Origin: Hericium rajendrae
Lineage: Eukaryota; Basidiomycota; Agaricomycetes; Russulales; Hericiaceae
Reading direction: 5' to 3'
Length of the DNA: 64,000 nt
NCBI GenBank assembly: GCA_033439255.1
Contig: JAVRDV010000016.1
Location: forward strand, 620,001-684,000
The notes beneath the pieces were generated by a model that saw only the letters and a list, made by a program, of their open reading frames with translations, did no database searches and was not told the origin of the DNA. Shown here in pieces: positions 31,140-42,451 of the stretch. Each line of letters starts with the position of its first letter. Within the stretch, counting starts at the first letter, position 1. The position numbers and the translations under genes were made by a program.

Positions 31140-33803
31140 TCAAGCGGATTTTGCTTTCGACAACGCAGACCAGATCCTGTCTTCCATAGATCTCACCGTG
31201 TCGCTCGACGTATTCAGGCTCGTCATGAAATACGCAACGTCCCCCAGCGTCCGGTAGTGAACGCTGAAAGGTGCGCCTCCGGGGGCAGATGAGCCGCCCA
31301 AGTTGCCATCGGCAGCATTCAGTGAGCTGAAGAGCTGCTGTGCCGAATGAGAGCCGTAGCCTGAGTTCGAAGACTTTGTCAAGCACATGCATGCGTCTGA
31401 AGAGAAGATGATACGTACCCGCTGCGTCTCCCGCGACCTTGATAGCAAGCACAGTGCCCAGCGTCATCACCTCTCCCACAACGTCCACTTCGACACAGTA
31501 TCCACGAATTCTGGGTCCCAAAGACTCCATATCCCATCCGCCCCGTCTTCCCTCGGCGGCGCCCGCGTCCTCCACTTTCCCCTCGCGTCTTCCCACATCT
31601 CGCCCCCCGCAATCTTCTCCACAATATCCAGCGTCTCATTCGCGACCTCGCATCCGACCGCATGGGCAGTATAGCTATGCCCATGCAGCAGCGCGTCGAC
31701 CTTCCCCTCGCTCCAAAACGCGCGGAACACCGCGTCCGACGCGAGCGTCACCGCAAGCGGCAGCAGCCCGCCCGTCAGGATCTTCGCATTCACCGAGATG
31801 TCCGGGTGCACGCCGAGCAGCGGGCCCGTGCTCTGCATCCCGAGGCGGTACAGCCCGACGAACACCTCGTCGAAGATGACCGGCAGCCCGCTCCACTCCC
31901 CGTCCGCCTGCGCAGGCGCGGCGCCGAAGGACGCGCCGCGCACGACGTCGACGAGGACGCGCTGGAAGAGCGGGTCGACGAAGACCATGCCGCCCGCGCC
32001 CATGAGCAGCGGCTCGAGCACGAGCGCGCCGAACCGCTCGCCGCGATCCTTCAACCTTTGCAACGTACGCGTGATATACGCGCGATACGCCGCCGCGAGC
32101 GGGCTGTCCAGCCGGCCCGCACGTCGTACACCCACGCCACAGATTCCGCGCGCACCTCGCGCGCCGTGCCAATCGCCTCCGGCACGCTGATCACCGCCGC
32201 GCCGTCGCGGATGGCGACATGCGGCGGGTCGAACCAGTGCCCGCGCGCATGGTGCCACTCGCACGTATACACGCCCTCCTCGCACGCGTCCATCGCGCCG
32301 ATCGTGTCCCCGTGATAGCTGCCCTTCAGCCCAAGCACGCCCAGGCGCTTCTTCTCCACGCCCGCAAGCTCCGTGCGCGCCGCGAACGCGCGCAGCGCCA
32401 TCTTGAGCGCGACCTCCATGCCCGTCGCGCCATTATCCGAGATGAACGCGCGCGCGGCCCAGCCGCTTCCCGGGCCCGTCCTTCACGAGCCGCTCGCAGA
32501 GCTTGAGCGCAGGCAGGTGCGTCGCCTGCGGGAACATGACGTGCCCGTAGCGCCCCGCCGCGCGCGCGGCGGCGAGCGTGAGCGCGGGGTGCGCGTGCCC
32601 GAGCGCCTGCGTCCACCACGACGCGGAGCCGTCGAACTGCGGCTCGAGCAGCGAGGCCGCTCCCGCCGACGCGCCGCGCTTGTGTCCCGTGAAGACGGTG
32701 AAGAAGTCGCCGGCGGCGCTGTCGATCACGTTTACGTCCTGCGGCTCCTTGACAAGGCCGTGCTGGACGAAGGGCCACCAGACGGTGTCGAGCGTGCGCT
32801 GGGGCATGCTCTCCAGTTCTGCGATTCGCTGGCGGTGGCGCTCGTCCAGGGTATGCATGACGCCGAATAGGCCGCCTTCTTGGGTTTCGGGGACGAGGGA
32901 CTGGTAGTATTTCTCCGTGGCATCGATATCCTTTGTTTGTCGGTTTCGCGAGAGGGAGGCGGGTCGAAAGCAGAGACAGAAACACCGCGTTCGGCGAAGT
33001 AGGAGTGAGATACTCCCAGTTGCGGTAGTAGTCATCTTTGAATAGAAGATGGAGTCGATGATGTATCCGCGCAGCTGAAGCGCCTCGTACGAAGCTATAG
33101 TTGAGGAGATGCCTCCGAGCTTGGAGTCTCCCACAAGTATTGTGGGCAGGAACAGCGGTCGATAGGCGTCCAATTGTGTCGTCCCTAACAATGTTGGGCT
33201 ATGAACACCTGGAGATAAGCGATATGAGCTATATTACAGTGGCGAGGATGAAAGTGAGGGCATATAACCACTCACGACGGATAGCGGCTCTCACCTCCCG
33301 CTGTCTCGACGTACATATGGGCTGGCCCCGACGAGCCTGCAGCACAGCTCCGGATATGGCCAGCCACTGATTTTACAAATGTCTCGTCCGAGGGTATGAT
33401 TACTTTCTACCAGTAATTAATCAAGCAGTGCTGACCATGAGGGAAAAAACCATAGCCTACATTGTCTCTTGCTCTAACGCCATCTGTGCCGCTAATTGTG
33501 GACTCAACGGCTCATCAAACCGATAGAGGCACCGCGCTTGTACGCGATCACGATGTGCACCAACAAATCGCAATACATGTCTGAAAACAGCTCGTCTCAA
33601 TATTTCAAAGGCATCGCAGGATAAACCACATACTCGTCGTCGGCATCCTGCATCGGCCCAGTGCTCACAGGTTTCAGATAGAAAACTTTATTCTGCGCGG
33701 CCGCAGAGGCGCGCACGAGCGCAGAAGTAAGGATCGTCTTCCCGACATCCGTGTTCGCCCCGAAGACCTGGTGTATTCGCAAGTTCTTGAAAAGAAGGGA
33801 CAT
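31140..33803 (-). CDS. BIO3-BIO1: Bifunctional dethiobiotin synthetase / DAPA aminotransferase (biotin synthesis)
   Basis: Fused enzyme for the two middle steps of biotin synthesis, usually mitochondrial in plants and fungi. The N-terminal BioD part starts at 33803: FKNLRIHQVFGANTDVGKTI (P-loop), VFYLKPVSTGPMQDADDE, LYRFDEPLSPQLAAQMALEQ, GPAHMYVETAGG, LFLPTILVGDSKLGGISSTI. The BioA part (PLP aminotransferase) follows: DDYYRNWEYL, TVWWPFVQHGLV, GDFFTVFTGHKRGASAG, FISDNGATGMEVALKMALR, GLKGSYHGDTIGAMD, LVLEPLLMGAGGMVFVDPLF, IFDEVFVGLYRLG, VNAKILTGGLLPLAVTLASD with the PLP Lys, HGHSYTAHAVGCEVANETL and HYRTLGDVAYFMTSLNTSSD. Stop at 31142-31140. About seven single-base frame changes are needed (near 31505, 32117, 32460, 32933, 33003, 33050), nearly all missing bases. 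Either the consensus is poor here or the gene is a young pseudogene. Confidence 0.8.
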
Positions 33804-34154
33804 GGTGAACAATGGAGGTCAGCACATGAAGGTATTGTTGACGAGAGGTGGTATAACGGTGTCGAAGCTCTAAAAAGGATGGAGTGCCCCAACAGACTCG
33901 TCGGACTCGGACATTCGGTGAGATCTGCGAGCCGGAGTTGGCAGAATGTTGGGGCCCCGATGAGCAATCCCGATCCAATCTAAAGCTCTTGGACAACAAG
34001 TACAAATAATGTACTATGCTTCGTTGGCGCCTGTTCAGCGCTTCAGTACCTTGACTTTTACGTGATTTAGATTCTACGCGTTGATTATCGTTTATAAGAT
34101 TCATAAATGAAAATTGACATATCCTCATTCTGGTGCCACAAGCTTCATGGCCGA
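33804..34154. other. Intergenic spacer between tandem minus-strand genes
   Basis: 351 bp: upstream region of the biotin gene and 3' flank of the Nudix gene. AT-rich toward 34000-34100; no gene seen. Confidence 0.5.
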
Positions 34155-35312
34155 TTAATTCATGGGATGCACAACTGATGCATCTGTAACGAAAGTTCTA
34201 TAGTTCAGCATCCTACAGGGAAGGTTATGCACTCGATACAGCCGGTTCCGCCGATGCTGCCCCGCTAACGAATTCTGAAGCTCTATAACTGGAGGAATCT
34301 CCTGGCCCGCCTGCATGACGCGTAAAATATCCGCAAACCCGACAATCTGCTCCGGTCCCCAGCGCTCATATACAGGATCTCGGCCGTACGCGATAGTCGC
34401 GGTGAGAATCTGCGCATACTCCATTCGAGTAAGTCAAACAGCACGTCATGAAATTTACGCACCAGGATGTCCGACGTTAGTCCTTTTATCGGAGATGCGG
34501 TACTGCGAAAACGGTGCATGCGATACGTGCTGTCGCCAAGCCATGCAATCCTATTATCGGACATGTTCTGCAATACCAATGAAATGACATCAAACCCATA
34601 CCTCGATCAGCAAAAAATAACATGCTTACATGCAGCTCCGACTCGTACGGCCAGTGCTCGCTACCCATCGACACCAGCTCCTCCTTGCGCGCAACGGCCG
34701 GATCGAGCAGCGCCTCCAGCGGATGGTCAAATATATGGTCCACCTCGTCCGCCGAGGCCTGCAGCGCGTCCAGCACCGCCACATCGTCCAGCAGCGCGAT
34801 CACGGGCGTGACAAGCAGCTTGTACGCGGAGAGAAACGGGCGCAGCGTGCACACCGCGTGTATGTGCGGCGAGCGCAGCGGGAGCGCGACCTCCTCGTTC
34901 GCCTCTCTGTACTGCCTAAACGCGTGAGATTGTGCTGAGTGAGGAATGAAGGCGCGCTCACCGCCGTGGTGACCGCGTCGCCGTCCGTTTCTTCGACTTT
35001 GCCGCCGGGCAGCGCCGTCTGGCCCGGGTGGGAGCGCAGCGATTTCGAACGAGTGGTCAGCAGCACCCGCAGCTCGCCTGCTTTCTCATAGAGCAGAACG
35101 AGGACGGCAGCGAGCTTGGAGGCGGGATGGGTGGAGCTGCCATGGGGAGATGGTCAGCGGCGGGGATGGGCACTGCCTGAACTGAGGCACACATACAGAT
35201 CAAAGTGTTCTGCCTTGTGGATCCTCAGACGTACGATGCATGCTCTTGACTGCTCGGAGAGGTGCTCGAGTGCGGATGATGGGACATCGAAGCTGGTATT
35301 GATTGAGGTCAT
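34155..35312 (-). CDS. PCD1: Nudix hydrolase, peroxisomal/mitochondrial CoA diphosphatase type
   Basis: Homologue of yeast Pcd1 and mammalian NUDT7/8, which split CoA and its derivatives into phosphopantetheine and ADP products. Start MTSINTSFDVPSSALEHLSE at 35312, stop TAA at 34157-34155. Exons give VLVLLYEKAGELRVLLTTRS, SLRSHPGQTALPGGKVEETD, an intron inside the Nudix box, then YREANEEVALPLRSPHIHAV. The box is GGKVE-x(9)-TA-YREANEEVAL; the family usually ends EEVGL, so the final Gly is Ala here. Further downstream are CTLRPFLSAYKLLVTPVIAL, HIFDHPLEALLDP, GDSTYRMHRFRSTASPIKGL and IAYGRDPVYERWGPEQIVGF, all conserved in CoA-type members. All joins keep phase. No clear peroxisomal targeting signal at the C-terminus. 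Confidence 0.87.
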
Positions 35313-35703
35313 CGTGCGCAACGAAGAGTCTATGAACGGGAAGGCTTCCGTAAACCACACGTGAGCGCCGCTGGCATGCACAGCGCTTACCTACATTTCG
35401 AAGGCGATGGCAAGGAAAGTTCACGATCGAGCAATCCGATCGGGGCGAGCGGGGTATAATATTCGATATGCGAGAGCAATAAATGAAAACAATGCTGTCC
35501 AGAGATTGTATACAGACCAAATTCAGAGCTAGCGAGACAGAAACAACAGATGAGATAGTAGATGATATGTAGACAGAAGAACCACGATCGCCATCCCAAT
35601 CCCAACACCGAAGTCCAAGAAAATAGATCTGATAGGCTCAAGAGCCAACCAGCATCTCCAGCATGCAACCAACAACGTGGTGTTGTTGGGAGACTGGCAC
35701 GCA
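35313..35703. other. Intergenic spacer
   Basis: 391 bp between the Nudix start and the stop of the next minus-strand gene. AT-rich, with a run of short A/T tracts near 35500-35600. No gene or repeat found. Confidence 0.5.
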
Positions 35704-38498
35704 CTACCGTTTAGACCGACCCGACCCCGCAGCTCGGCTCTTTATCCTCTTGCGCGGACGCTCCTCGTCCTCCTCTGCGCCCTCGACATATCCCACACCC
35801 ATAAACACAGGTGCCCCACCCGCGCCACCGTGCGCGAGGAACCCCCTCCCCTTGTTTCGCGTCCCGGTCCCGATGAGAATCTCGTCCTCAAGGTCGATAT
35901 CCTGCAGCTCGTCCTCGCGCAGACTGTCCTCCGCGATCCGCAGCTCCTCGTCCAGCGTCCGCCGGCGCGCATGATGGGGCTTCGCAGTGCCCACCGCGTG
36001 CGATTGGCTGCGCTCGTTGGGCTCCCGCGCGCCCTTGGTCGGCTTCTGGGGGCGTTGGACGTCGTCCGCGGCCGCTTCTTGGTCGCCGCCGTTCCTTTGT
36101 TCTTGTCGGCGGGCCGCATGACAGGTGAGCTTGGTGCATCGTACGACAACCGCAAGGGATCATCATCATCCGAATCGTCAGCTCTCTCTGGTGCACGACG
36201 CAGGTCTTTTGATGGAACGCGGGCAGGTGGGCGCGGCTTTCGGGGTGTGCGGGAGGGCATGGGTGATGTGGGCGGGCGTTTGTCGAAGACGCTTTGCTTG
36301 GGCTGCAAGGATTCGGGCGGATGTCGGATGCTGGTTCTTTAGATGATATGCGGGCAGGGGAGAAGCTGGTCTTCGCGGGCGACGAGAGGCAGGGGCAGGT
36401 ACGTCATCCACCGGGTTCGTAGCCTTCTCCTTCCCCTTCAACTTATCGAAGGCAAACGGCCCAAGAGGCTCGGGGGCTGGAAACACCGGAGAAGGCGACG
36501 ACAGCCTGTCGCCAGAGCTCGTGTCGGGGTCATTGTCATCCGTGAGCGAAGGAGTCGCGTCCGTTCCATCAACCGACACCGAGGGCCAGGTCTGCACTTG
36601 AGGAGCAACGGACGACGATGGACCAGCCATAGGCTGGCTCGAAATTGTGCGGCCACTGAACGACTGAGACAGCTTGTCTGCGAGGTCCATAGCACATCGC
36701 GAGGGAGGATTCGCAGCGCCGTCAGTCAGTCGGCGCCTCATGATCTGCGGAGCCTCCCTGGTACTTGTGCTTCGTGACAGTCCACTCCCGCTGGCAACCG
36801 GCTGGGTTTCTGACACGTCAGGTCTGCTGTTGACCTTGCGCAATTTGACGGTCTTCATTTCGTCAGGAACGCAGCCATCTTATCGGAAGGAACGTTTACG
36901 GTGGGTTGTCCTGTCCTCTTTGTTCTGGCCCCTGCACCATAGACAGCAGCGTTGATCGGTGCTTCCACAGGCGGCGCCGTGTGTTTCAGGTGCGCGAACA
37001 TTGGCAAAAAGTGCGCTTGTCTCTTCTGCAGTGGGTATCCGTTGAGTTACACTTGGCATTGGCGGTGGCGGGGAGCCGGAGGAGCCATCGGCGGGGCCAT
37101 TGGTTGCGCGCTTTGACGCTGGCCTGAGGATATGAGGTGCTGACCGTTTCGCTAGTGCCAACTGTACACGAGGTCTGTGAGTTCAATTCCAGTATCAAGA
37201 ATCATTAAAGTGTTTACCTCTTCTCGCAGTCGTCGGTTTTCTTCTTCCAGCGTTCGAATCCTCTCATGATCCCGCTTTCTTTCCTCCTGGACCTCCGCTG
37301 TACGGACCTCCTTCTCCCAGCGCCTTTCCTTCTCCCGCAGCTCTTCACGAGCCACGCTCAACTCCCTTTCCATGCCCTTCATGCGGCCCTTCACGTGAAT
37401 CACTCCAGAACTGTCCCCATGCTCCGGCTCCAGCTCGACCGACAACGTAGTCCTGTCCAACTCTCGACAATGATAATCTCCCTCTCCTTCTCCTTCCCCT
37501 TAACTGACCGATGTCGATCGCCCGTCCTACCCCCAGCGCGGCTCGGAGACACCTGCACATTCGGAAGCAAAAGCGACGGATCGGCGTCTTCGTCGAACCG
37601 CCGAACCGCGTTCTCGATGGTCGAGCCCGTACGCGGGCGGGATGGCGAACGCGGAGCGCGCGGCTTCGATGGGCCAGCGACGGGCTCGGCGGGTGTCGAC
37701 GACCGACCACGGGAAGGGTTGCGCACGGGCGGGCTTACCACGCCCTGGGCGAACCGCACGTGTCGATCGCCATCATCTTCGCCGTCCTGAGAGCCGTCAG
37801 GCTCGAGCGACGCCGTGCGCGGGAACAGCGACCCTGGCATCGTGAAGGAGGGGCGGCGTCGCAGCTGTCGAGGCAGCGGTGGAGGGGACGGCGATCGCGA
37901 CGGTGACGGTGAGGGCGTGCGCTCATGTTCTGTATAGATGCGAATTCAAGCCAATGTAATGCCAGGCGTGAGCACCGGCGATTAGAGCAATGTTGTGGCA
38001 CCGACGCACCTGGTTCGCTTTCCTCGCGCGCTGGCAACGGAGATCTGGGTAGGGGCATTAAGGCCCGTGGAGGCGAGGGGGTATAATCATTAACTGAGGG
38101 TTCACGAGCGGGCGATGGTGGGGCGGGCGTTCTCCTTCAAGGGTCTCGAGCGTGCGCGCTCACGGGCGCGTCTGACAAGTCTTAGATCTTCTTCGTCGCT
38201 CTCATATTCCTCCCTCTGCCTCGGTACCCGCCTGCGTTTTTTCACGCCCCCATCTCTCTTCCCATGTAATCTATGCGCGCGCGAGCGCGATGGCCCAGGT
38301 TGATTCGCCTGCTGCACATCGGAAAAGATAGAGATCAGCACAAGTAGCACAGCAGAAAAGACGGGCCCAAGCTCACCTCTGGGCGACGTTTCCCCCGGTC
38401 GCAGTGGCGACGAAGTTGCCCACCTCGCGCGAGAAGTACCCAAAAACGCTGGAAAAGATGCCAGACTGCTCTGGCTGGTTGCGCGTTGCGGACGGCAT
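35704..38498 (-). CDS. Large Ser/Pro-rich coiled-coil protein of unknown function
   Basis: Start taken at MPSATRNQPEQSGIF (38498). A short conserved-looking N-terminus (IFSSVFGYFSREVGNFVATA) is followed by Arg/Glu- and Ser/Pro-rich disordered parts (RLVRRARERARSRPLKENA, HVRFAQGVVSPPVRNPSRGR). A clear coiled coil lies at 37380-37210 (ELSVAREELREKERRWEKEV, IRTLEEENRRLREEV). Then come PSVTQRIPTAEETSALFA, long Ser/Pro-rich sequence, and a distinctive C-terminus TLDEELRIAEDSLREDELQD, ILIGTGTRNKGRGFLAHGGA, VFMGVGYVEGAEEDEE. The basic tail (PRKRIKSRAAG) may be a nuclear signal. At least four single-base frame changes are needed (near 36060, 36310, 36859, 37001). I recognise no family. It could be a nuclear or spindle-associated scaffold, but nothing in the sequence proves this. 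Confidence 0.6.
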
Positions 38499-38885
38499 CG
38501 CAGATGTCGTGGTGGTTGGGAACAGTAGGACGAGGAGGGGATCAACAACCGTCAACAACGCGTCGCGCCGCGTCAGCTCCGGTTTGGGCGCTATTGTTCT
38601 CCAGCCGGCAAGCAGCCATGCGCACGATAGTTCAACACACCAAGCAGCGAGTCCGCGAAGGAATATATTTCCGTAGAACGTAGTAAGCGGCGTAGTAAGC
38701 TGTGACTAGAGGCATCATATACAGGCATGAACGTCATGAAGGCTATAATTAATGGCAAACAGCAAGGCGAAACGAGCACCAAAGTCCGATCGAAAACAAT
38801 ACCAGTAGCTAGTAGCACGCCATAGATAAAACTACACTGCGATAGATGCTTGAGATGCTCCCCGACCCAACCACCGACGTGAGGA
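38499..38885. other. Intergenic spacer
   Basis: 387 bp between two minus-strand genes: promoter of the coiled-coil gene and 3' end of the membrane protein gene. No gene seen. Confidence 0.5.
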
Positions 38886-40382
38886 TTATCGGTAACCCGC
38901 ATAGGACGTGTAGGATGGCGGCGTCGCGGTGCTGGCCACCGACGCGCGGACAGCGGCATATGGGTCCGCATACTGCATCGTTCGGCTAACGCCAGCCTGC
39001 GATGGGGCCGCACCGGGAGAGGAGCGGCAGCGGCAGGGGTTGGTGAGTAACCGCTGGGGGCGGGGTCGAGAAAGCACCGTATACATCCAAACTCTGCCGT
39101 GGCTGCATAGGCGGCGGCGAGTTGTTGTAATTTGAACGGCCGTAGCCATTTTCCGCGCTTGGGACAGCGGTGACATCGGAAAGGCGGTTGGTATCGGCGA
39201 AGGGGGAGTGGATGTCGTCAGTGGGGGAGGATTTACGAAGTTGCTCGTATGTGGACTCTTCGTCACCGTACTCTTCGTCCTCAGGCGGGTGGAAGGGAGG
39301 ATCACGTGGGCGGGAGCTCTTGCCGGAACGCCAGTCCACGACAGCAAGAGCGAAATGACGCGCCCCAGAACGCTAGAAAGAGAATTAGCCCCCCGGTATC
39401 ATATTGAGATTGAACATGCTCACCAAATGCGAACCAGAAGAAGATAGCTCCCGCCTTTTTGGTTGCGCACCATGAACCGAGGCCATTCTTGAAGCCATCG
39501 CCTTTGTCGGCATTTGGATCGTTGTCTGCATTTTTGCAGCCGGCCTGAGTCCAAGCTGAGATAGTCGTAATGAACCTTTGTAGGAGAAATGATTAGCACG
39601 ATGATCGTGAATCGAAGCGCATGGACTTACGCGAGGAGCAGACTAAAGGTCACTCCAACGCCCAGGAGAATGAAGCTGACGCGCATTTCTTTGAGAAGGC
39701 GTGCCAGACGCGTCAATTTGTCGTATTTCTCGTAAATCACTGGTACAAGCATCATGAACAAGGCCAGGACGATCCCCGTGACAGACACGAAGAGTGCGAA
39801 TCCCGTCAGGCCAGCTGCGAGGTGGCATCCCAGTTTAGTAAGTCAACGCGCATCACGAAGTCAAGTTCTAGACAACGCACATGGACCGACATTCCATTTC
39901 GCCTGGAACGCAGCAACGGCAGCAAAACAACACATCGCAAGGAAGTTGAAGAATATCTGGGACGTGTGGAATATAATGGCTTTTTTCGAAACGATCATCT
40001 GTCGACGCGTAAGCCAGTCAGTGTTGGTTCAGAAATCGTGACAGATGAACAAGATGAACCGCAATCCATATAAGCCATAGTATAGGGACGACGAGAATGA
40101 GGATGAGCAGGCCACCAGTACTGTCCATGAACAAGGCTTGAAGGAAATGAACATAGTTACGTAACGTGGTTCGAATACGCCCGAGTAAGAGGAGCACCGC
40201 CCAGCGTCTCTCGTTACGCAAAAGTGGCAGAAAAGACTGTGAATAAGACAACTCACATTCTCTTCGAAATTCACAGCACCCAGACCATTTCCTACGCCTC
40301 CTGACATCGATGTGGACACCGGTGCACCATTGTCAGGTAGCACCTTGGATACACCGTCTTTCAGCTTATCTAGAAACGACAT
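38886..40382 (-). CDS. Multipass membrane protein with Pro/Ser/Tyr-rich cytosolic tail
   Basis: Start MSFLDKLKDGVSKVLPDNGA at 40382, stop TAA at 38888-38886. After an amphipathic N-terminus, short exons encode hydrophobic segments: RRWAVLLLLGRIRTTL, LLILILVVPILWLIWIAVHL, IFFNFLAMCCFAAVAAFQAK, GFALFVSVTGIVLALFMMLV, FILLGVGVTFSLLLAFITTI and AGAIFFWFAFAFWGASFALA. A cytosolic tail of about 130 residues follows, rich in Pro/Ser/Tyr/Asp (STYEQLRKSSPTDDIHSPFA, PPPMQPRQSLDVYGAF) and ending PPSYTSYAGYR. The layout resembles MARVEL-type tetraspan proteins of the plasma membrane, but I cannot assign it firmly. Two frame changes are required in the last exon, near 39354 and 39017, each consistent with one extra base. 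Intron positions around the first segments are uncertain. Confidence 0.6.
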
Positions 40383-41409
40383 GTCGCTTCGGCAAGAGGG
40401 CTAGCGCGGTTCAGTGAAGAAATTTGGATGATAGGGTCGAGAAAGAGGTAGATGGGGGCGTTATCGCGCGCGATTTGAGGCTGGACGGGTGTCGAGAGAG
40501 GTAAGTCGTAGATGCGACCGGGCGAGACAGGCGCGTGGATATATGACCGCAAGGCTGTGCAGATGGCAAGACTGTGGCTATGAGCGCAGGTCTGTGGGTT
40601 TCTGCACCGCAGTGGTCGTAATATCGTCGGTCGTCGTGCGCGAGGGGACTGGGTTGGGACCGGAATGGATGGCAGGGGCAAGTATGACGCTCGGGCTGCG
40701 CACTGCGCATCCGGCTCCGTCCCTGGATTAGTCAGCAGCATCAGCGCCTGGCTTTCTGGGAAGGTTGAGTACGAACGCCAACCGTGAGGAGTGCAAAGGC
40801 TATCGGTACGAGGACGGTTAAACACGGCTCTTGATGATGCCTAGACGCATGCTTGTGCGAACGAACTGAGTTATTGAAAACTGGTGTTTTTTTATTCAAA
40901 CGTGGCCGTAGAAACTGAATGCGGCTTTGACTCAAGGCTTCAACCCATTGTGAATTCGAAAACATTGGGCACCTGCCCATCTCGCGAAAGCAGTTATTCA
41001 TAACTATGTCTAGATGTACGCTGCGTGGCTGGCACAATTTTGCTTGGCTGCAGAAGCGACACATGCACGAAAGCATTTGAGTAGAAATCCCAGTAGCTCC
41101 CCCACACCCATGAAATACCGTCCAACGTTCCTTCGACATCATGGGGGGAAACTTTGAATCATTATCTTTGATAAATAGCGCTTACTTTGATGCATACCCA
41201 TGATATTTCTTTTACAGTAGTTATCAGAGTTGTGGACGGCATCGGCATGCCTTGAACATCGTTGGGCAATAAGCTAGTGGGAACTGACTGAAGCACAGCC
41301 ACCAATTGCAGATATATCTAATCTAACAGATCACCTGATCGAGATCTTGGGTTTCTCGACATTGGGTTGAGCAACGCGACACACTCCCCTAGGCCTCATA
41401 CTCGCAACC
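40383..41409. promoter_or_regulatory. 1.0 kb upstream region shared by the membrane protein (-) and pICln (+)
   Basis: Divergent starts at 40382 and 41410. A 133-codon minus-strand open frame (41142-40744) is present but has many Cys/Arg/Gln/Ser, no motif and no splice support, so I leave it out. T-rich and A-rich tracts occur near 40890 and 41150-41220. No specific regulator site identified. Confidence 0.35.
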
Positions 41410-42303
41410 ATGCCTGCCGTTACCTTGATATCATCTGTACCGCACTATATCTCGCCCGATGAGCACAAAACGCTGACCGGGACTACTCCTGCGTCGTTCC
41501 GCGACATCCCCCCGGTGCTTCGCCACCAGGAAGAAAATGTATCAGTTGCCTTCGATCCTCCCCTGGAGGGCTTCTCTGCACACGATTGCTCGCAGGGGAC
41601 ATTGTATGTGATAGAGAGGTTAGGCCAATTGTTCTGCACGATGGACCCGCTGCTAATCTAGGCACAGTGTGCTTGCATTCATGTCCTCCTCCGGCCGGGG
41701 GTTCCAGATCGAATACCCGTCCATAACGCTACATGCCATCTCCCGTGCGGAAAGCGGGCCCTTCATCTACTTGCAGCTCGACGAGTCGCCGCCGGAAGGC
41801 CAGGCCGCTGCACCACAAGACGTAGAAGAGATCTCCGAGATGCGCGAAGTGAACATCATGGCGCAGAACACCGCGTCCCGTACGTCCTCCTAACGCGATC
41901 CACTCCATCTTTAACTGACCATTCCACCAGTCGAACCCATTTTTGAAGCGCTGTCCCTCTGCGCGTCGCTACACCCCGACACTCACCTGGACGAGGACGA
42001 AAACGACGACGCATTCGTCGACGCGGCCGGGTTCGAGACCTTCACGGGCACGGAGGGCGAGGAGCTGAGCGAGGTGGGCAGGGTGCGCCACAATCCCGTT
42101 AACGATCACCGCTATCAGCCGTACTAGACCCGTTTCTTCTCTGTTTGCATTGCACCGTGTGTGCGTAGGCCGCGCTCGCGCATCTTGAATCTATCATCTA
42201 CGACCCGCACGAGCAGGCCGCCGACGGTCCGAATGGCGTGAATGGGGCGTCGCACGAGGAGGGGCAGTTTTCGGACGGGGAGGAAGACAAAAATGCGAGC
42301 TGA
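41410..42303 (+). CDS. pICln (CLNS1A), methylosome/snRNP assembly chaperone
   Basis: pICln presents Sm proteins to the PRMT5 methylosome and guides snRNP assembly in the cytoplasm; it has a PH-like fold. Four exons (41410-41618, 41668-41879, 41931-42082, 42169-42303) total 708 nt, giving 235 residues with no frame error. Sequence marks: DCSQGTLYVIE joined to SVLAFMSSSGRGFQIEYPSI and TLHAISRAESGPFIYLQLDE (PH-like core), REVNIMAQNTAS, LEPIFEALSLCASLHPDTHL, then an acidic region (DEDENDDAFVDAAG) with FETFTGTEGEELSEVGR and ALAHLESIIYDP, and an acidic tail. Acidic inserts and the final helix are family features. It converges with NUP159, with 148 bp between stops. Confidence 0.9.
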
Positions 42304-42451
42304 TGTGTTCAGATAACAACAGACAGTACACTAGCATATCATCTTGCAAAAGTAAAACATGAAAACATTTCGTAACGGTAAATTACTGCGTTGTCCCTCC
42401 TATCACGGCCATGCGGCATCAAAACATCATTGCAACATTTTGAACACCTCT

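Noticed and set aside
31662-32315. 217-codon plus-strand open frame, and 32373-32870 plus
   Set aside because: Antisense to the BioA domain, whose PLP and substrate motifs are unmistakable on the minus strand; open only because of GC-rich codons.
40744-41142. 133-codon minus-strand open frame upstream of pICln
   Set aside because: No motif, no splice support, mixed Cys/Arg/Gln composition; lies in a divergent promoter region.
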